A DNA stretch of 64,000 nucleotides from Reyranella soli (GCF_007992495.1 NZ_BKAJ01000069.1:1-64000); one strand, 5' to 3'; shown: positions 28,527 to 41,565, counted from the first letter of the stretch. A program made the numbers and translations. The notes: a model not told the origin generated them from the letters alone.

Positions 28527-30724
28527 ACGAAATGACCAGACCGCAGCTCGACCGCGGTGAGGTCGAGGCGCTGATGACGGCGCGTCATCGCGATTCCTTC
28601 CGCGTGCTGGGGCCGCATGACGGCCCCGATGGCCGCACCATCCGTGCCTATCTGCCGGGCGCGCAGTCGGTCGAGGTACTGCGTCGCTCTGATCGTGCCT
28701 CCCTGGGAACGTTGCCCGAGGTCCAGCCCGGGCTGTTCGAGGGCGCCGTGGCCGACGCGTCGCCTTATCTGCTGCGCATCCAGTGGCCGGGCGCGGTGCA
28801 GGAGACCGAGGATCCCTATGCCTTCGAGCCGGTGCTGGGCGAGCTCGACCTGCACCTGTTCAATGAGGGCCGACACTTCCATCTGGCCGAGGCGCTCGGC
28901 GCCAACGTCGTCACGATCGACGGTGTGCAGGGCGTGCGCTTCGCCGTGTGGGCTCCGAATGCCGAGCGTGTGGCGGTGATCGGCGATTTCAATTCGTGGG
29001 ATGCGCGGCGCCATCCCATGCGGCTGCGCTATCCGTCCGGCATCTGGGAGCTGTTCGTGCCGCGGGTCGCCGCGGGCGCACACTACAAGTACGACATCAT
29101 GGGACCGGGCGGCGTGCGCCAGGCCAACAAGGCCGATCCGATGGCGCAGCAAGCCGAGGTGGCGCCCGGCACCGCCTCGATCGTTGCCTCGCCGCGGCCG
29201 TTCCGATGGACCGACGACAAATGGCTCGCAGGCCGTGCGCAACGCCAGGCACCGCAGGCGCCGCTCTCGATCTACGAGGTGCATATCGGCTCGTGGCTGA
29301 GGTCCGGCGATTCGCATGGCTCGGTGTGGGATCTCGCCGTCGATCGGCTGATCCCGTACCTCACCGAGCTGGGCTTCACTCACGTCGAGCTGCTGCCCAT
29401 CACCGAGCATCCGTTCGGTGGTTCGTGGGGCTACCAGCCGCTGGGGCTGTTCGCGCCGTCCGCGCGCTTCGGCCCGCCGGAAGGATTCGCCCGCTTCGTC
29501 GATGCCCTGCATGCCAACAACATCGGCCTGCTGCTCGACTGGGTGCCGGCGCATTTCCCGACCGATCCGCATGGCCTGGCGCGCTTCGACGGCACGGCGC
29601 TCTACGAGCATCTCGATCCGCGCGAAGGCTTCCACCGCGACTGGAACACCTACATCTATAATTTCGGTCGCCGCGAGGTGCAGGGCTTCCTGATCGCGAG
29701 CGCGCTGCACTGGCTGGAGCGCTATCACGTCGACGGACTCCGGGTCGATGCCGTGGCCTCGATGCTCTATCGCGACTACAGCCGGCCGGCCGATGCTTGG
29801 ATCCCCAACGTCTATGGCGGTCGCGAGAACCTCGAGGCCGTGGGCTTCCTGCGCCATCTCAACGCCGTCGTGGCCGAGCGTTGTCCCGGCGCCATCGTCG
29901 TCGCCGAGGAATCGACCGCCTGGCCCGGCGTCACCCAGGCGCAGCCCGATGGGCTCGGCTTCTCCTACAAGTGGAACATGGGATGGATGCACGACACGCT
30001 GCGCTACATCGAGCACGAGCCCATCCATCGCGCCTTCCACCACGACGACATCACCTTCGGCCTGCTCTACGCCTTCTCTGAGAAATTCATCCTGCCGATC
30101 TCGCACGACGAGGTCGTCCACGGAAAAGGCTCGCTGCTGGGCAAGATGCCGGGCGATACGTGGCAGCGCTTCGCCAACCTGCGCGCCTATCTCGGCTTCA
30201 TGTGGGCGCATCCCGGCAAGAAGCTCCTGTTCATGGGCTGCGAGATTGCCCAGCCGCGCGAGTGGAACCACGACGCCGAGATCGACTGGGCCCTGCTCGG
30301 TGATCCGGCCCATGCCGGCATCCAGCGCCTGGTGCGCGACCTCAACCGCCTCTACACCGCAGAGCCCGCCTTGTATCGGCGTGACGCCGAACCCGAAGGC
30401 TTCCGCTGGCTGATCGGCGACGATCGCGCCAATTCCGTCTTCGCCTTTCTGCGCCAAGGACATGAGGAGGGCGGGAAGGGCGATGCGCCGATCCTGGTCG
30501 TTTGCAACATGACGCCGGTGCCGCGGCATGGCTATCGCGTGGGCGTGCCGCGGCCCGGCCGCTGGCGCGAGATCGCCAACACCGATTCTCGCTTCTACGG
30601 CGGCAGCGACCTCGGCAATGACGGCGGGGCCGTCGCCCACGACCAGCCCTCGCACGGCGAGGCGCAATCCGTCCTGCTGACCCTGCCGCCGCTCGCCACG
30701 GTGATGCTGCGCGCGGAGGGCTGA
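28523..30724 (+). CDS. glgB: 1,4-alpha-glucan branching enzyme
   Basis: GlgB adds alpha-1,6 branches to the linear glucan made by GlgE. 733 aa, with a CBM48-type N-terminal region ([19 protein letters not shown]), a GH13 barrel with nucleophile Asp409 ([17 protein letters not shown]) and acid/base Glu462 ([11 protein letters not shown]), [11 protein letters not shown], and a C-terminal beta domain. The residue positions match the well-studied enterobacterial enzyme within a few residues. GTG 28523 overlaps the upstream stop; an ATG at 28532 is an alternative three codons later, with GGAG in reach of either. Confidence 0.96.
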   Translation: MNEMTRPQLDRGEVEALMTARHRDSFRVLGPHDGPDGRTIRAYLPGAQSVEVLRRSDRASLGTLPEVQPGLFEGAVADASPYLLRIQWPGAVQETEDPYAFEPVLGELDLHLFNEGRHFHLAEALGANVVTIDGVQGVRFAVWAPNAERVAVIGDFNSWDARRHPMRLRYPSGIWELFVPRVAAGAHYKYDIMGPGGVRQANKADPMAQQAEVAPGTASIVASPRPFRWTDDKWLAGRAQRQAPQAPLSIYEVHIGSWLRSGDSHGSVWDLAVDRLIPYLTELGFTHVELLPITEHPFGGSWGYQPLGLFAPSARFGPPEGFARFVDALHANNIGLLLDWVPAHFPTDPHGLARFDGTALYEHLDPREGFHRDWNTYIYNFGRREVQGFLIASALHWLERYHVDGLRVDAVASMLYRDYSRPADAWIPNVYGGRENLEAVGFLRHLNAVVAERCPGAIVVAEESTAWPGVTQAQPDGLGFSYKWNMGWMHDTLRYIEHEPIHRAFHHDDITFGLLYAFSEKFILPISHDEVVHGKGSLLGKMPGDTWQRFANLRAYLGFMWAHPGKKLLFMGCEIAQPREWNHDAEIDWALLGDPAHAGIQRLVRDLNRLYTAEPALYRRDAEPEGFRWLIGDDRANSVFAFLRQGHEEGGKGDAPILVVCNMTPVPRHGYRVGVPRPGRWREIANTDSRFYGGSDLGNDGGAVAHDQPSHGEAQSVLLTLPPLATVMLRAEG

Positions 30725-30725
30725 G

Positions 30726-32839
<2,114 letters not shown>

Positions 32840-32843
<4 letters not shown>

Positions 32844-34597
32844 CCGCCTTCGCGCGCGACCTGCCGTTCGGCGCCACCCTGATCGATCCCGACCATACGC
32901 GCTTTCGCCTGTGGGCTCCCGGCCAGCCGGAGGTCGCCGTCGACGTCGACGGGTTGGGCATCGTGGCGATGACGCGCGCCGGCGAGGGTTGGTTCGAGGC
33001 CGAGGCGGCGTGCGGCGCGGGCGCGCGCTATCGCTATCGTCTGGCCGACGGGCTTGCCGTGCCCGATCCGGCGTCGCGCGCCCAGGGTCGCGACGTCCAT
33101 GATCCCAGCCTTGTCGTCGATCCGCGTGCCTATCGTTGGCGGCACCCCGGTTGGCGCGGCCGTCGCTGGCCGGAAACCGTGCTCTACGAGCTTCATGCCG
33201 GCGTCCTCGGCGGTTTCGCCGGCGTGGCCGCAATGCTGCCGGAGCTGGCCGAGCTCGGCGTCACCGCGGTCGAGCTCATGCCGGTCAACGATTTCCCGGG
33301 CCAGCGCAACTGGGGCTACGACGGCGTGCTGCCCTTCGCGCCCGACGCCGCCTATGGCACGCCCGACGATCTGAAGGCGCTGGTCGATGCGGCGCACGGC
33401 CTCGGCCTGATGGTCTTCCTCGACGTCGTCTACAACCACTTCGGGCCCGACGGAAACTACCTCGCCGCTTACGCCCCGGGCTTTTTCCGCAGCGACGTCG
33501 CCACGCCCTGGGGGACCGCCATCGATTTTCGCCGAGCCGAGGTGCGCCGCTTCTTCATCGAGAACGCCCTCTACTGGCTGATGGAGTATCGCTTCGACGG
33601 CCTGCGTTTCGATGCCGTGCATGCCATCGGATCACCCGATTGGCTGGATGAGATGGCGGCCGAGGTCCGGGCCACCGTCGAACCGGGCCGCCATGTCCAT
33701 CTCGTGCTCGAGCATGACGGCAACGTCGCCGACCATCTGCGCCGCGACTTCGACGCCCAGTGGAACGACGATGCGCATCACGTCCTGCATGTCCTGCTGA
33801 CCGGCGACGCCGACGGTTACTACGCCGACTACGCCGATCGGCCGGCCGAGCGCCTGGCGCGTTGCCTCGGCGAGGGCTTCGTCTATCAGGGCGAGCCCTC
33901 CGCCTATCGCAAGGGCGAGTGCCGCGGGACGCCCAGCGCGGATCTCGGCCCCACAGCCTTTGTGCTGTTCCTGCAGAACCACGACCAGGTGGGCAACCGA
34001 CCGTTCGGCGACCGCCTGGTCGAGCGCGCCGATCCCGCGGCCCTGGAGGCCGCGATCGCCCTGCAACTCCTCTGCCCGCAGATCCCGTTGATCTTCATGG
34101 GCGAGGAGGGGGCGAGCCGCACGCCCTTTCTCTTCTTCACCGACCATCACGGCGAGCTCGCCAAGGCCGTGCGTGAGGGGCGGCGCCGCGAGTTCGCGGC
34201 CTTCAAGGGCTTCCATGACGGCGAGACGGCCCAATCGATTCCCGATCCCAATGCGCTCGCGACCTTCGAGAGCAGCCGGCCGGTCGCCGACGGTGCGGAC
34301 AGGCGCGACCTCTATCGCCGGCTATTGGCGCTGCGCGCGGCGGCCCTGGTGCCGCATCTTGGCGGCACGCGCTCGATCTCGGCCAAGGCTGTCGGTCCCG
34401 CTTGCGTCGCCGCCCGCTGGCGGCTCGGCAACGGCGCCGTGCTGGCGCTGGTCAGCAATCTCGGTCGTAGCGACTGCGCGGTCGATCCGCCGAAAGGCGA
34501 CCTGCTGTTCGAGACCCGCGCTGGCGCCGGCGAAGACGTTCGCGCCGGCCGCCTCGCCGGACCCGCGACCGTGGCCTTCCTGGAACCTGCAAGGTGA
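32840..34597 (+). CDS. treZ: Malto-oligosyltrehalose trehalohydrolase
   Basis: TreZ hydrolyses maltooligosyltrehalose, made by TreY, to free trehalose. 585 aa: N-terminal immunoglobulin-like region (RFRLWAPGQPEVAVDV), GH13 barrel with GLRFDAVHAIGSPDW (nucleophile Asp), LVLEHDGNVADHL (acid/base Glu), FLQNHDQVGNRPFG and IPLIFMGEEG, and a C-terminal beta domain. Starts at a GTG overlapping the glgX stop. Partner treY is two genes downstream, with malQ between them. Confidence 0.95.
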
Positions 34598-34607
34598 GCG
34601 CTTTGGG

Positions 34608-36476
34608 ATGAACGAGGAAGCGGTCCTGGCCCACGCCCGCGCCGTCGGCATTGCCGTCGACTGGACCGATGCCATGGGCCGCCCGCAGCGCGTCAGGACC
34701 GAGGCTTTGCGCCGCCTGCTCGAGGCGCTGGACGGCGTCGACGCACCGTCGACGCCGCCGCTGCTCACGGCGCGCATCGGCCGGCCGATCGCGATCCCCG
34801 GCATCGATGCCGACCATGCGGCGGAGTTGGCGCTGGAGGACGGCGGGGTGAAGGCCGTCACCATCCGCGCCGGCACGCTGCCGGGCATCGCGCAACCGGG
34901 CTATCACCGCCTGCGCTTCGCCGGGCGCGAGATCATCCTCGCCGTGGCGCCGCCGCGCTGCGTCACCTTGCAGGACATCGGCGGGGGCGAGCGGATGTGG
35001 GGCGTGGCCGCGCAGGTCTACAGCCTGCGCCGCGCCGGCGATGGCGGCATCGGCGATGTCGGCGCCGTGCGCGACCTTGCCGAGGCGGCGGCCAGGCATG
35101 GCGCCGACGCCGTGGCGCTCAGCCCCGTGCACAGCCTGTTCCCGCACGATCCGGGGCGGTGCGGGCCCTACTCGCCGTCGAGCCGGCTGTTCCTCAATCC
35201 GCTCTATGCCGATCCGGCGGCGACCTTCGATGCCGGGGTCGTCGCCGCCGACGAGTCGCTGGAGCGTGCAACGCTGATCGACTGGGCGGCCGCCGGCGCG
35301 GCCAAGTTCGCCCGCCTGCGCGCCCTGTTCGACGAATTCGACCAGGTCGACACGCCGCTGCTGCGCGAGTTCGAGCTGTTCGTCGCCGAAGGCGGCGAGG
35401 CCCTGCTGCAGCATGCCCGGTTCGAAGCCGAGCAGGCCGCCACTGGACCGGTGAGCGGCTCGGAGCGCTACCAGCTCTTCCTGCAATGGATCACGGCGCG
35501 CTCCTTTGCCGCCGCGCAGCAGGCGGCCAAGGCCGCCGGCATGCGCATCGGCCTTTTGAGCGACCTCGCGATCGGCATGGACCGCGCCGGCAGCCATGCC
35601 TGGGCGCGTCAGTCCGACCTGCTGATGGGCCTGTCGATCGGCGCCCCGCCCGATGCCTTCAATCCGCACGGCCAGGACTGGGGCCTGACCGGCTTTTCGC
35701 CCGGCGCCCTGGTGGCCACGGGCTTCGATCCCTTCCTCGCCACCCTGCGCGCGGCGCTCGCCCATGCCGGCGGCGTGCGCATCGATCACATCATGGGGCT
35801 GATGCGGCTCTGGCTGATCCCGCGCGGCCAGCCGGCGAGCGAGGGCGCCTATCTCGCCTATCCCCTGGAGGATCTGCTGAACCTGCTGGCGCTGGAATCG
35901 CACCGCCATCGAGCGGTGGTGATCGGCGAGGATCTCGGCACCGTGCCGCCGGGCTTCCGCAGCCGCCTGCGCCGCGCCGGCATCGCCGGCATGGACGTGC
36001 TGTGGTTCGAGCGCACGCGTCTCAACTTCAAGAAGCCGTCGCTCTGGCGCGCCGACGCGGTCGCCATGACCACCACCCACGACCTGCCGACCGTGGCCGG
36101 CTGGTGGAGCGGCGAGGACATCCGCACCCGCCGCGCGCTCGGCCTCGGCGCGCCCGGCGAGGACCAGGCGCGCGCCCAGGACCGCACGCGCCTGTGGCGC
36201 GCTTTTGCCAACGCCGGCCTCGACGGCGGGATGCCGCCTGCCGACCAGCCGGCGCACGCCGTCGATGCGGCGCTGGGCTACGTCGCCCAGGCACGCTCGC
36301 CGCTGATGCTGGCGCCGTTGGAAGATCTGCTGGGCCTGGTCGATCAGCCCAACCTGCCGGGAACGATCGATGAGCATCCCAACTGGCGTCGTCGCCTGGA
36401 ACCGCCGGCGCGCGAGCTGTTCGAGGCGCCTGCCGTGCGCGCCCGCGTCGATCTCATCCGCGGCCACCGGCGATGA
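34608..36476 (+). CDS. malQ: 4-alpha-glucanotransferase (amylomaltase)
   Basis: MalQ (GH77) disproportionates malto-oligosaccharides, lengthening short chains so that TreY can use them. 622 aa from ATG 34608; the frame is open upstream inside treZ but that part is not family-like. Motifs: GPYSPSSRLFLNPLY, nucleophile Asp in GVRIDHIMGL, acid/base Glu in VVIGEDLGTVPPG and TTTHDLPTVAGWW. It begins 10 bases after treZ without a strong ribosome site, so reinitiation is likely. It overlaps treY by 4 bp. Confidence 0.94.
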   Translation: MNEEAVLAHARAVGIAVDWTDAMGRPQRVRTEALRRLLEALDGVDAPSTPPLLTARIGRPIAIPGIDADHAAELALEDGGVKAVTIRAGTLPGIAQPGYHRLRFAGREIILAVAPPRCVTLQDIGGGERMWGVAAQVYSLRRAGDGGIGDVGAVRDLAEAAARHGADAVALSPVHSLFPHDPGRCGPYSPSSRLFLNPLYADPAATFDAGVVAADESLERATLIDWAAAGAAKFARLRALFDEFDQVDTPLLREFELFVAEGGEALLQHARFEAEQAATGPVSGSERYQLFLQWITARSFAAAQQAAKAAGMRIGLLSDLAIGMDRAGSHAWARQSDLLMGLSIGAPPDAFNPHGQDWGLTGFSPGALVATGFDPFLATLRAALAHAGGVRIDHIMGLMRLWLIPRGQPASEGAYLAYPLEDLLNLLALESHRHRAVVIGEDLGTVPPGFRSRLRRAGIAGMDVLWFERTRLNFKKPSLWRADAVAMTTTHDLPTVAGWWSGEDIRTRRALGLGAPGEDQARAQDRTRLWRAFANAGLDGGMPPADQPAHAVDAALGYVAQARSPLMLAPLEDLLGLVDQPNLPGTIDEHPNWRRRLEPPARELFEAPAVRARVDLIRGHRR

Positions 36477-38929
36477 CACCCTCATCTTCGAGTCCGGGCG
36501 CCACGCTGCGCCTGCAATTCCATCGCGGCTTCACCTTCGCCGATGCCGAGGCCCTGGTGCCGTACTTCGCACGGCTGGGCATCAGCCACCTCTATGCCTC
36601 GCCCATCGCCACCGCGCGGCCGGGCTCGCAGCATGGCTACGACGTGATCGATCCCACCCGCGTCAATCCCGAGCTGGGGGGCGAGCCGGGCCTGCGCGCG
36701 CTCTCGGCGGCACTGGCAGCGAAGGGCATGGACCTGATCGTCGACATCGTGCCCAACCACATGGCGGCCGACACGGCCAACGCCTGGTGGGCCGACGTTC
36801 TGCGCCATGGCCGCGCCAGCCGCTTCGCCCGCTGGTTCGACATCGACTGGGAGGCCGACGACAAGGTCCTGCTGCCGATCCTCGGTCGCCCGCTCGACGA
36901 GGTGCTGGCCGCGGGTGAGCTCACCCGAGACGGCGACGCCTTCGTCTATTTCTCGCACCGGCTCCCCGCCGTCGACGGCGGCCTGGAGCGCCAGCACTGG
37001 CGCCTGGCCTGGTGGCGCAGCGCCGGCGATCGCATCAACTGGCGGCGCTTCTTCGACATCAACGAGCTGGTCTGCCTGCGCATGGAGGAGCCGGCGGCCT
37101 TCGAGGCCGTCCATGCCCTGCCGCTCCGCCTGCATGCCGAGGGCATCGTCGACGGCCTGCGCGTCGACCATGTCGACGGCCTGACCGATCCCGCTGCCTA
37201 CTGTCGCACCTTGCGCGCGCGGCTGCGGCCCGGGGCGTATCTCGTGGTCGAGAAGATCCTGTTGGCCGGCGAGTCCCTGCCCGCCGAATGGGGCTGCGAC
37301 GGCACGACCGGCTACGACTTCATGGATGAGGTCAGCGCCTTGCAGCACGACCCGGCCGGCGAGCGCGTGCTGGCCGAAGCCTGGTCCTTATTGAGTGGCC
37401 GGCCGGCCGACTTCGCCGCCGAGGAGGAGCCGGCCCGCCGCGAGGTCCTGGCGCGGAGCTTCGGCGCCCAGCTCGACGCCTGCGCCGCCGCCTTCTCCGG
37501 TGGCGAGCTGGCGCGCCCGCTGCTGCGCCGCGTCCTGGGCGAGCTGCTGGCGCATTTCCCAGTCTATCGCACCTATGGCCGCGATGGCGTGCTCTCGGCA
37601 GCCGATCGCGCCGTGCTCGACCGCGCCGCCGCCGGCGCGCGCCGCACCTGTCTTGCGACCGACCGCTGGGCGATCGATCCGCTGCTCGCGCGCTTTTCCG
37701 AGCGCGACCGCCAAAGCGCCGTGGCGCGCTTCCAGCAGCTCAGCGCGCCGATCGCCGCCAAGGCGGTCGAGGACACCGGCTTCTATCGCTATGGCCGCCT
37801 GCTGTCGCGCAACGATGTCGGCTTCGATCCCGCGACCTTCGCGCTCGATGCGGACGCCTTCCACCGTCGCATGCAGCGCCGCCGCACCGACTGGCCGCGC
37901 GCCCTGCTGGCCACCGCCACCCACGACCACAAGCGCGGCGAGGATGTGCGCGCGCGGCTCGCCGTGCTGAGCGGCATGGCGACGGAATGGGCCGCCCTGC
38001 AGCGCAACTGGGTCGAGGCCAGCCGGCCGCTCACACGAGACGGCGCTCCTTCCTCTGGCGACGTCGCCATGCTGCTGCAGACGATCGTCGGCGCCTGGCC
38101 CTTCGATCTCGACGCCGGCGACCGTGCGGGGCGCCACGCCTTTGCCGAGCGCCTGGTCGCCTGGCAGCAGAAGGCGTTGCGCGAGGCCAAGCTTGCCAGC
38201 GACTGGGCGGCGATCGACGAGGGCTACGAAGCGGCGGCACACGACTTCACCTTGGCGCTGGTGGCCGAGGCTGCATTGCCCGACCTGCTGCAGCGCATCG
38301 CCAGCCTGGTGCGTCGCATCGCACCGGCTGGCGCGCTCAACGGCCTGGCGCAATGCCTGCTGCGCATGACCGTGCCGGGCGTGCCCGATCTCTACCAGGG
38401 CACCGAGCTCTGGGACCTGAGCCTGGTCGACCCCGACAACCGCCGGCCGGTCGATTGGCAGCGGCGCATCGCGGGCCCGCCCGCCGAACCGCTGCCGGCG
38501 CTGGCCGCGCACTGGCGCGACGGCGCGATCAAGCAGGGCCTGGTTGCGCGCGTCCTGGCGCTTCGCCGGCGCCTCTCGCCGCTGTTCGAGGACGGCGACT
38601 ATCGGCCGGTCCCGCTGGAAGGGCCGCTGGCCGATGCCATGATCGCCTTCGTCCGCCGCCGGCCGGAATCCTGGGCCCTGGTCGTGGCGCCGCGGTTGGC
38701 GCTGCGCCTGCCGCTGTTGGCGGATGAGCTGCGCCTGGTGCCCGATGGCTGGCGCGATATCGTTGCCCTTCTGGACGATGTTCCCCACGGCGTGACGGAC
38801 GCTTTCGATGCCGCACCAATCGACATCGGAGGCGGCCGCGTGCCGCTGGCCGCGATATGCCCGACGCTGCCGCTCGCCCTCGTCTGGGCCGACACGACCA
38901 TGCGGGCCCGGGTGCCGCTTTATCCCTGA
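36473..38929 (+). CDS. treY: Malto-oligosyltrehalose synthase
   Basis: TreY converts the reducing-end alpha-1,4 link of malto-oligosaccharides to alpha,alpha-1,1. 818 aa. Motifs: RLQFHRGFTFADAEALVPYF and SHLYASPI at the start, DIVPNHMA, nucleophile Asp in GLRVDHVDGLTDP, acid/base Glu in YLVVEKIL, ATHDHKRGEDVRARL and PGVPDLYQGTEL near the end, all hallmarks of TreY. ATGA overlap with malQ. Last gene of the cluster; I saw no terminator directly behind it. Confidence 0.95.
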   Translation: MTPSSSSPGATLRLQFHRGFTFADAEALVPYFARLGISHLYASPIATARPGSQHGYDVIDPTRVNPELGGEPGLRALSAALAAKGMDLIVDIVPNHMAADTANAWWADVLRHGRASRFARWFDIDWEADDKVLLPILGRPLDEVLAAGELTRDGDAFVYFSHRLPAVDGGLERQHWRLAWWRSAGDRINWRRFFDINELVCLRMEEPAAFEAVHALPLRLHAEGIVDGLRVDHVDGLTDPAAYCRTLRARLRPGAYLVVEKILLAGESLPAEWGCDGTTGYDFMDEVSALQHDPAGERVLAEAWSLLSGRPADFAAEEEPARREVLARSFGAQLDACAAAFSGGELARPLLRRVLGELLAHFPVYRTYGRDGVLSAADRAVLDRAAAGARRTCLATDRWAIDPLLARFSERDRQSAVARFQQLSAPIAAKAVEDTGFYRYGRLLSRNDVGFDPATFALDADAFHRRMQRRRTDWPRALLATATHDHKRGEDVRARLAVLSGMATEWAALQRNWVEASRPLTRDGAPSSGDVAMLLQTIVGAWPFDLDAGDRAGRHAFAERLVAWQQKALREAKLASDWAAIDEGYEAAAHDFTLALVAEAALPDLLQRIASLVRRIAPAGALNGLAQCLLRMTVPGVPDLYQGTELWDLSLVDPDNRRPVDWQRRIAGPPAEPLPALAAHWRDGAIKQGLVARVLALRRRLSPLFEDGDYRPVPLEGPLADAMIAFVRRRPESWALVVAPRLALRLPLLADELRLVPDGWRDIVALLDDVPHGVTDAFDAAPIDIGGGRVPLAAICPTLPLALVWADTTMRARVPLYP

Positions 38930-39012
38930 GCGTCGAGTCACGGTCACCAAAATGCCACGCGACTTCCGCGCCAGTTCTGCTAACGGCTCCGGCATCTGGT
39001 GTGGGGAGGGGA

Positions 39013-39450
39013 ATGATGCCGATCGTATGGGGCGTAAATCACGCCGCGCGGCTCGTGTCCGCCAAGGCCACGGGTGAGCTGGGCAGGACGGACTTCGAGG
39101 ATTATCTCGACGGGCTGGAGGCGGCGGCCACCTTGTCCTACCGCAAGGTGCTGGACATGACGCAGAGCCGCCTCGCTTTGAGCAGCGACGACATGGCGGC
39201 TCTCGGTGCTCGCATCCGTGCGCACGAGAGCATGAGGCCGATGGGCAGCGTCGCCGTCATCGCCGGTTCCGACGAGCTCTACGACCGATTCCGGCTCTTC
39301 GAGAGCGTCGTCGACGCCGACCGGCCGCTGAAGATCTTTCGCGATGCCGAGTTGGCCTACGCCTGGCTGACCGTCGACTTGCCCGAAGGGCGCGAGCTCG
39401 CCGAGACGCGGCGGTTGGCGGCCCGGCCAGCGGCCTTCGGCGCCAGCTGA
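39013..39450 (+). CDS. STAS/SpoIIAA-like hypothetical protein
   Basis: 145 aa, soluble. ATG 39013 (or 39016) has GGGAGGGG just upstream; the longer open frame overlaps treY and is not protein-like. The strand/helix order, the central KVLDMTQSRLALSSDDMAALG and the end KIFRDAELAYAWL fit the SpoIIAA/STAS-SEC14-like fold seen in many alphaproteobacterial orphans. No conserved phosphorylatable Ser context is clear, so a regulatory role is only suggested by fold. Confidence 0.65.
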   Translation: MMPIVWGVNHAARLVSAKATGELGRTDFEDYLDGLEAAATLSYRKVLDMTQSRLALSSDDMAALGARIRAHESMRPMGSVAVIAGSDELYDRFRLFESVVDADRPLKIFRDAELAYAWLTVDLPEGRELAETRRLAARPAAFGAS

Positions 39451-39475
39451 CCGTTCGGTCGCCGGTTCCGCTCGG

Positions 39476-40087
39476 CTATCGTGCGGCCGACGTCAGCGCG
39501 CCGTAGAGGGTGAGCCTGCCGGCCGGTCCGTCGATCATCAGCGTCCACTCGGTGAACTCGGATGCCTCGGTGCAGCCGCGGCCGCGGCCATGCACGATCA
39601 GCGTCACCTTTGGATCGCCACCCTCGATCAGCGGCCGCAGCACGCCGGTGGCCGTCGCAGCGCCGCTGAGCTGCCATTCCTTGTAGAAGGCGGGACCGAG
39701 CCCGGCATCGGGTTCCGGCCCGCGCGGATCGACCTCGAAGATCGAGATCGTGTCGGGCACGGCGAACGCGACGTCACTGGTGCGATCGGCCTCGTCGCGG
39801 AAGGCGAACACGATCTCCGTCTTCGTGCGCCTGACCGCGAGCTGAAGGGTGGGGCCGAAATCCTTGAGGTCGATTGGATGGTCGGCCGCGCCCTGGGCGA
39901 CGAAGGCTTCGTCGGCGAAGGTCATCTGCTCCATCATGTCGAGCCGGTGGGGGCTCAGCGTCTCGACCGCGACGTAGCGGCCGCCCCGGTTGGTGCAGCA
40001 GGCGCAGGCCAGGGCGGCGTCGGTGGCGAACCACAGCGTCATCAGCACTGACACCAGGCCGACCAAGGTGTGGAGGTGTCGTCTCAT
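39476..40087 (-). CDS. Secreted hypothetical protein with CACC motif
   Basis: 203 aa with a signal peptide (hydrophobic residues ~8-25) cut near ALA. The mature start CACCTNRGGRY has three closely spaced cysteines that could bind a metal or form a disulfide. The rest is beta-rich, with no enzyme motif. Similar CACC-starting periplasmic proteins occur in other proteobacteria, but I know no function. It ends 25 bp from the convergent STAS-like gene. Confidence 0.65.
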   Translation of the reverse strand: MRRHLHTLVGLVSVLMTLWFATDAALACACCTNRGGRYVAVETLSPHRLDMMEQMTFADEAFVAQGAADHPIDLKDFGPTLQLAVRRTKTEIVFAFRDEADRTSDVAFAVPDTISIFEVDPRGPEPDAGLGPAFYKEWQLSGAATATGVLRPLIEGGDPKVTLIVHGRGRGCTEASEFTEWTLMIDGPAGRLTLYGALTSAAR

Positions 40088-40153
40088 GGTTCGATTGCCC
40101 GGCGCGGCGATCGTTCCAGGGGAGCGTCCTTTGCGATGGCGAGGCCTTGCGCC

Positions 40154-40534
40154 TCAGCCCCACTGCTCGCTGCGCAGGCTGAGATAGGGCAGGGGCGGCG
40201 CGTCGGTGAGCGCGAGCGCCCGCAACGCCGCGGCGCAGACGATTCGCGGGTCGGACGAGATCGTGTAGACGCCGTCGGGCAGCAGCGACTTGGCGTACTT
40301 GAGCACTCCGGTGAACGGCGGGACTTCCACCCAACCCCACAGTCCCGGTTCGACGATCAGCATCTCACCCTTGGCGCGCGCTTCGGCGAGGGCGGGGCTC
40401 GCGAGATCGTTGCCGTCTTCGATTCCGTGAAGGGCGCAGTAGATCTCGACGTCGAGCGCCCGCGATGGCGCTTCGACGAGGCAGCGGTCGGCCAGCGAGG
40501 CAAGGGTGCTGGGGCCCGTGGTCAAGGTGCTCAT
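40154..40534 (-). CDS. Hypothetical protein, phage ABA-sandwich-like
   Basis: 126 aa, no signal peptide. The C-terminal half (VPPFTGVLKYAKSLLPDG, then ISSDPRIVCAAALRALAL) resembles the small phage ABA-sandwich proteins, in which a similar pattern ends in an AAALRA helix. Family assignment is tentative. ATG 40534 has AGG just upstream, and a 129-bp AT-richer gap precedes it with room for a promoter. Confidence 0.6.
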   Translation of the reverse strand: MSTLTTGPSTLASLADRCLVEAPSRALDVEIYCALHGIEDGNDLASPALAEARAKGEMLIVEPGLWGWVEVPPFTGVLKYAKSLLPDGVYTISSDPRIVCAAALRALALTDAPPLPYLSLRSEQWG

Positions 40535-40663
40535 GACAACCTAAACGCCATACAAACGCGTCAACGTTGTGGTTTTATGAAAAAATCCTGTCGATAAGAT
40601 TCGGCCTACTGCATCTGGTGTTCGGTTAGTCATCGCCACCCTTTTCGTAGTGTCTCCTGCCGA

Positions 40664-41086
40664 TCACCTGTCGGCGCGGGCGGCGGACGGCAGCGTTGCG
40701 GTCCCGCCGCCGTCCGTGTCCCTGGGGCCGAACGCGCACGGGCGACGGCTGCAGGCCTGTTCCTGGCCGGCGGCAAAGTCGCAGATTTCCATCGACCGCG
40801 TCGCTCGATCGAGGATGTAGGACTGCATCGTATGCTGATGGCCGTTGATCAGCGTGCTGTACTGGAACAGCACGAAGGTCCCGGTGAACCAGGCCCAGTT
40901 GATCGGGAACGCGCCGGCAACGGATTGCCGGTCGAAGTCGAGGACGACGGAGAGTGTGTCTTGCGGGTGAGCGGTATCGACGCATTCGACGAACACCCTG
41001 CCGTCTTGCGCGAGCGATACCGCGGGAATTGAGGCCAGCAACACCAGGCAGGCCGCAACGCCACGCACCCCGCTCGCGCGCGGCAT
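40664..41086 (-). CDS. Secreted hypothetical protein
   Basis: 140 aa; ATG 41086 begins a typical signal peptide (MPRASGVRGVAACLVLLASI, cleavage near SLAQD). The mature part has five cysteines and a Trp/Phe-rich core (INWAWFTGTFVLFQY). I do not recognise the family. It follows the small membrane protein gene by 2 bp, so the two form an operon. Confidence 0.62.
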   Translation of the reverse strand: MPRASGVRGVAACLVLLASIPAVSLAQDGRVFVECVDTAHPQDTLSVVLDFDRQSVAGAFPINWAWFTGTFVLFQYSTLINGHQHTMQSYILDRATRSMEICDFAAGQEQACSRRPCAFGPRDTDGGGTATLPSAARADR

Positions 41087-41088
41087 CG

Positions 41089-41250
41089 TCAGCCGCCGCT
41101 GTCCCAAACGGCGCGGGCGCGCGGGTCCAGGCGCGTCGCATCGAACGCGTCTGGTTGGCGGCGCTCTTTCCCGGCATGAATCGCAACGACGGCCGCGACT
41201 TGCGCGAGAATGAACGCCGTGAATGCCAAGACTCCCAGCAGCGTATCCAT
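41089..41250 (-). CDS. Very small membrane protein
   Basis: 53 aa: one N-terminal hydrophobic helix (MDTLLGVLAFTAFILAQVAAVV) and a charged tail. GGAG lies 6 bases before ATG 41250, which supports this start over the longer frame. Two bases before the start of the secreted protein gene at 41086, so they are probably translated together. Confidence 0.6.
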   Translation of the reverse strand: MDTLLGVLAFTAFILAQVAAVVAIHAGKERRQPDAFDATRLDPRARAVWDSGG

Positions 41251-41281
41251 CGTGAGCTCCGTGGCCTGATGTTCTCGTCCG

Positions 41282-41500
41282 TCAACGCTTCGAAGCGGAC
41301 CGGATCGGGACAGTGACTGCCGTCTCAAGAGACGGCTGGTTCGCTATGAGGGCTCTTGCCGATCCGAGGAGCGCCAGGATCATGCCGCGCAACGCCTTGC
41401 CGCGGGCGCGCTTGGCGGCCAGCACGTAATCCGGCGTTGGCCAATACATCCTCGAGAATGCGACAGTCGCCCGCGAATTCTGATGCTCGCCCCGGTCCAT
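41282..41500 (-). CDS. Small basic hypothetical protein
   Basis: 72 aa, with a central basic helix (DYVLAAKRARGKALRGMI) and WPTPDY motif. GAGGGGG lies a few bases upstream of ATG 41500, which is the main reason to believe it. No signal peptide. Function unknown. Confidence 0.5.
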   Translation of the reverse strand: MDRGEHQNSRATVAFSRMYWPTPDYVLAAKRARGKALRGMILALLGSARALIANQPSLETAVTVPIRSASKR

Positions 41501-41565
41501 CGTGGCCCCCTCAGATCGTGCAACGCTGTACTTTAGGCAGGGTCACGCGCGGATTCTGTGGCATT

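Noticed and set aside
28427..30667. Long open frame (746 codons) on the minus strand
   Set aside because: Exact shadow of glgB, which has all catalytic motifs; the antisense protein has none.
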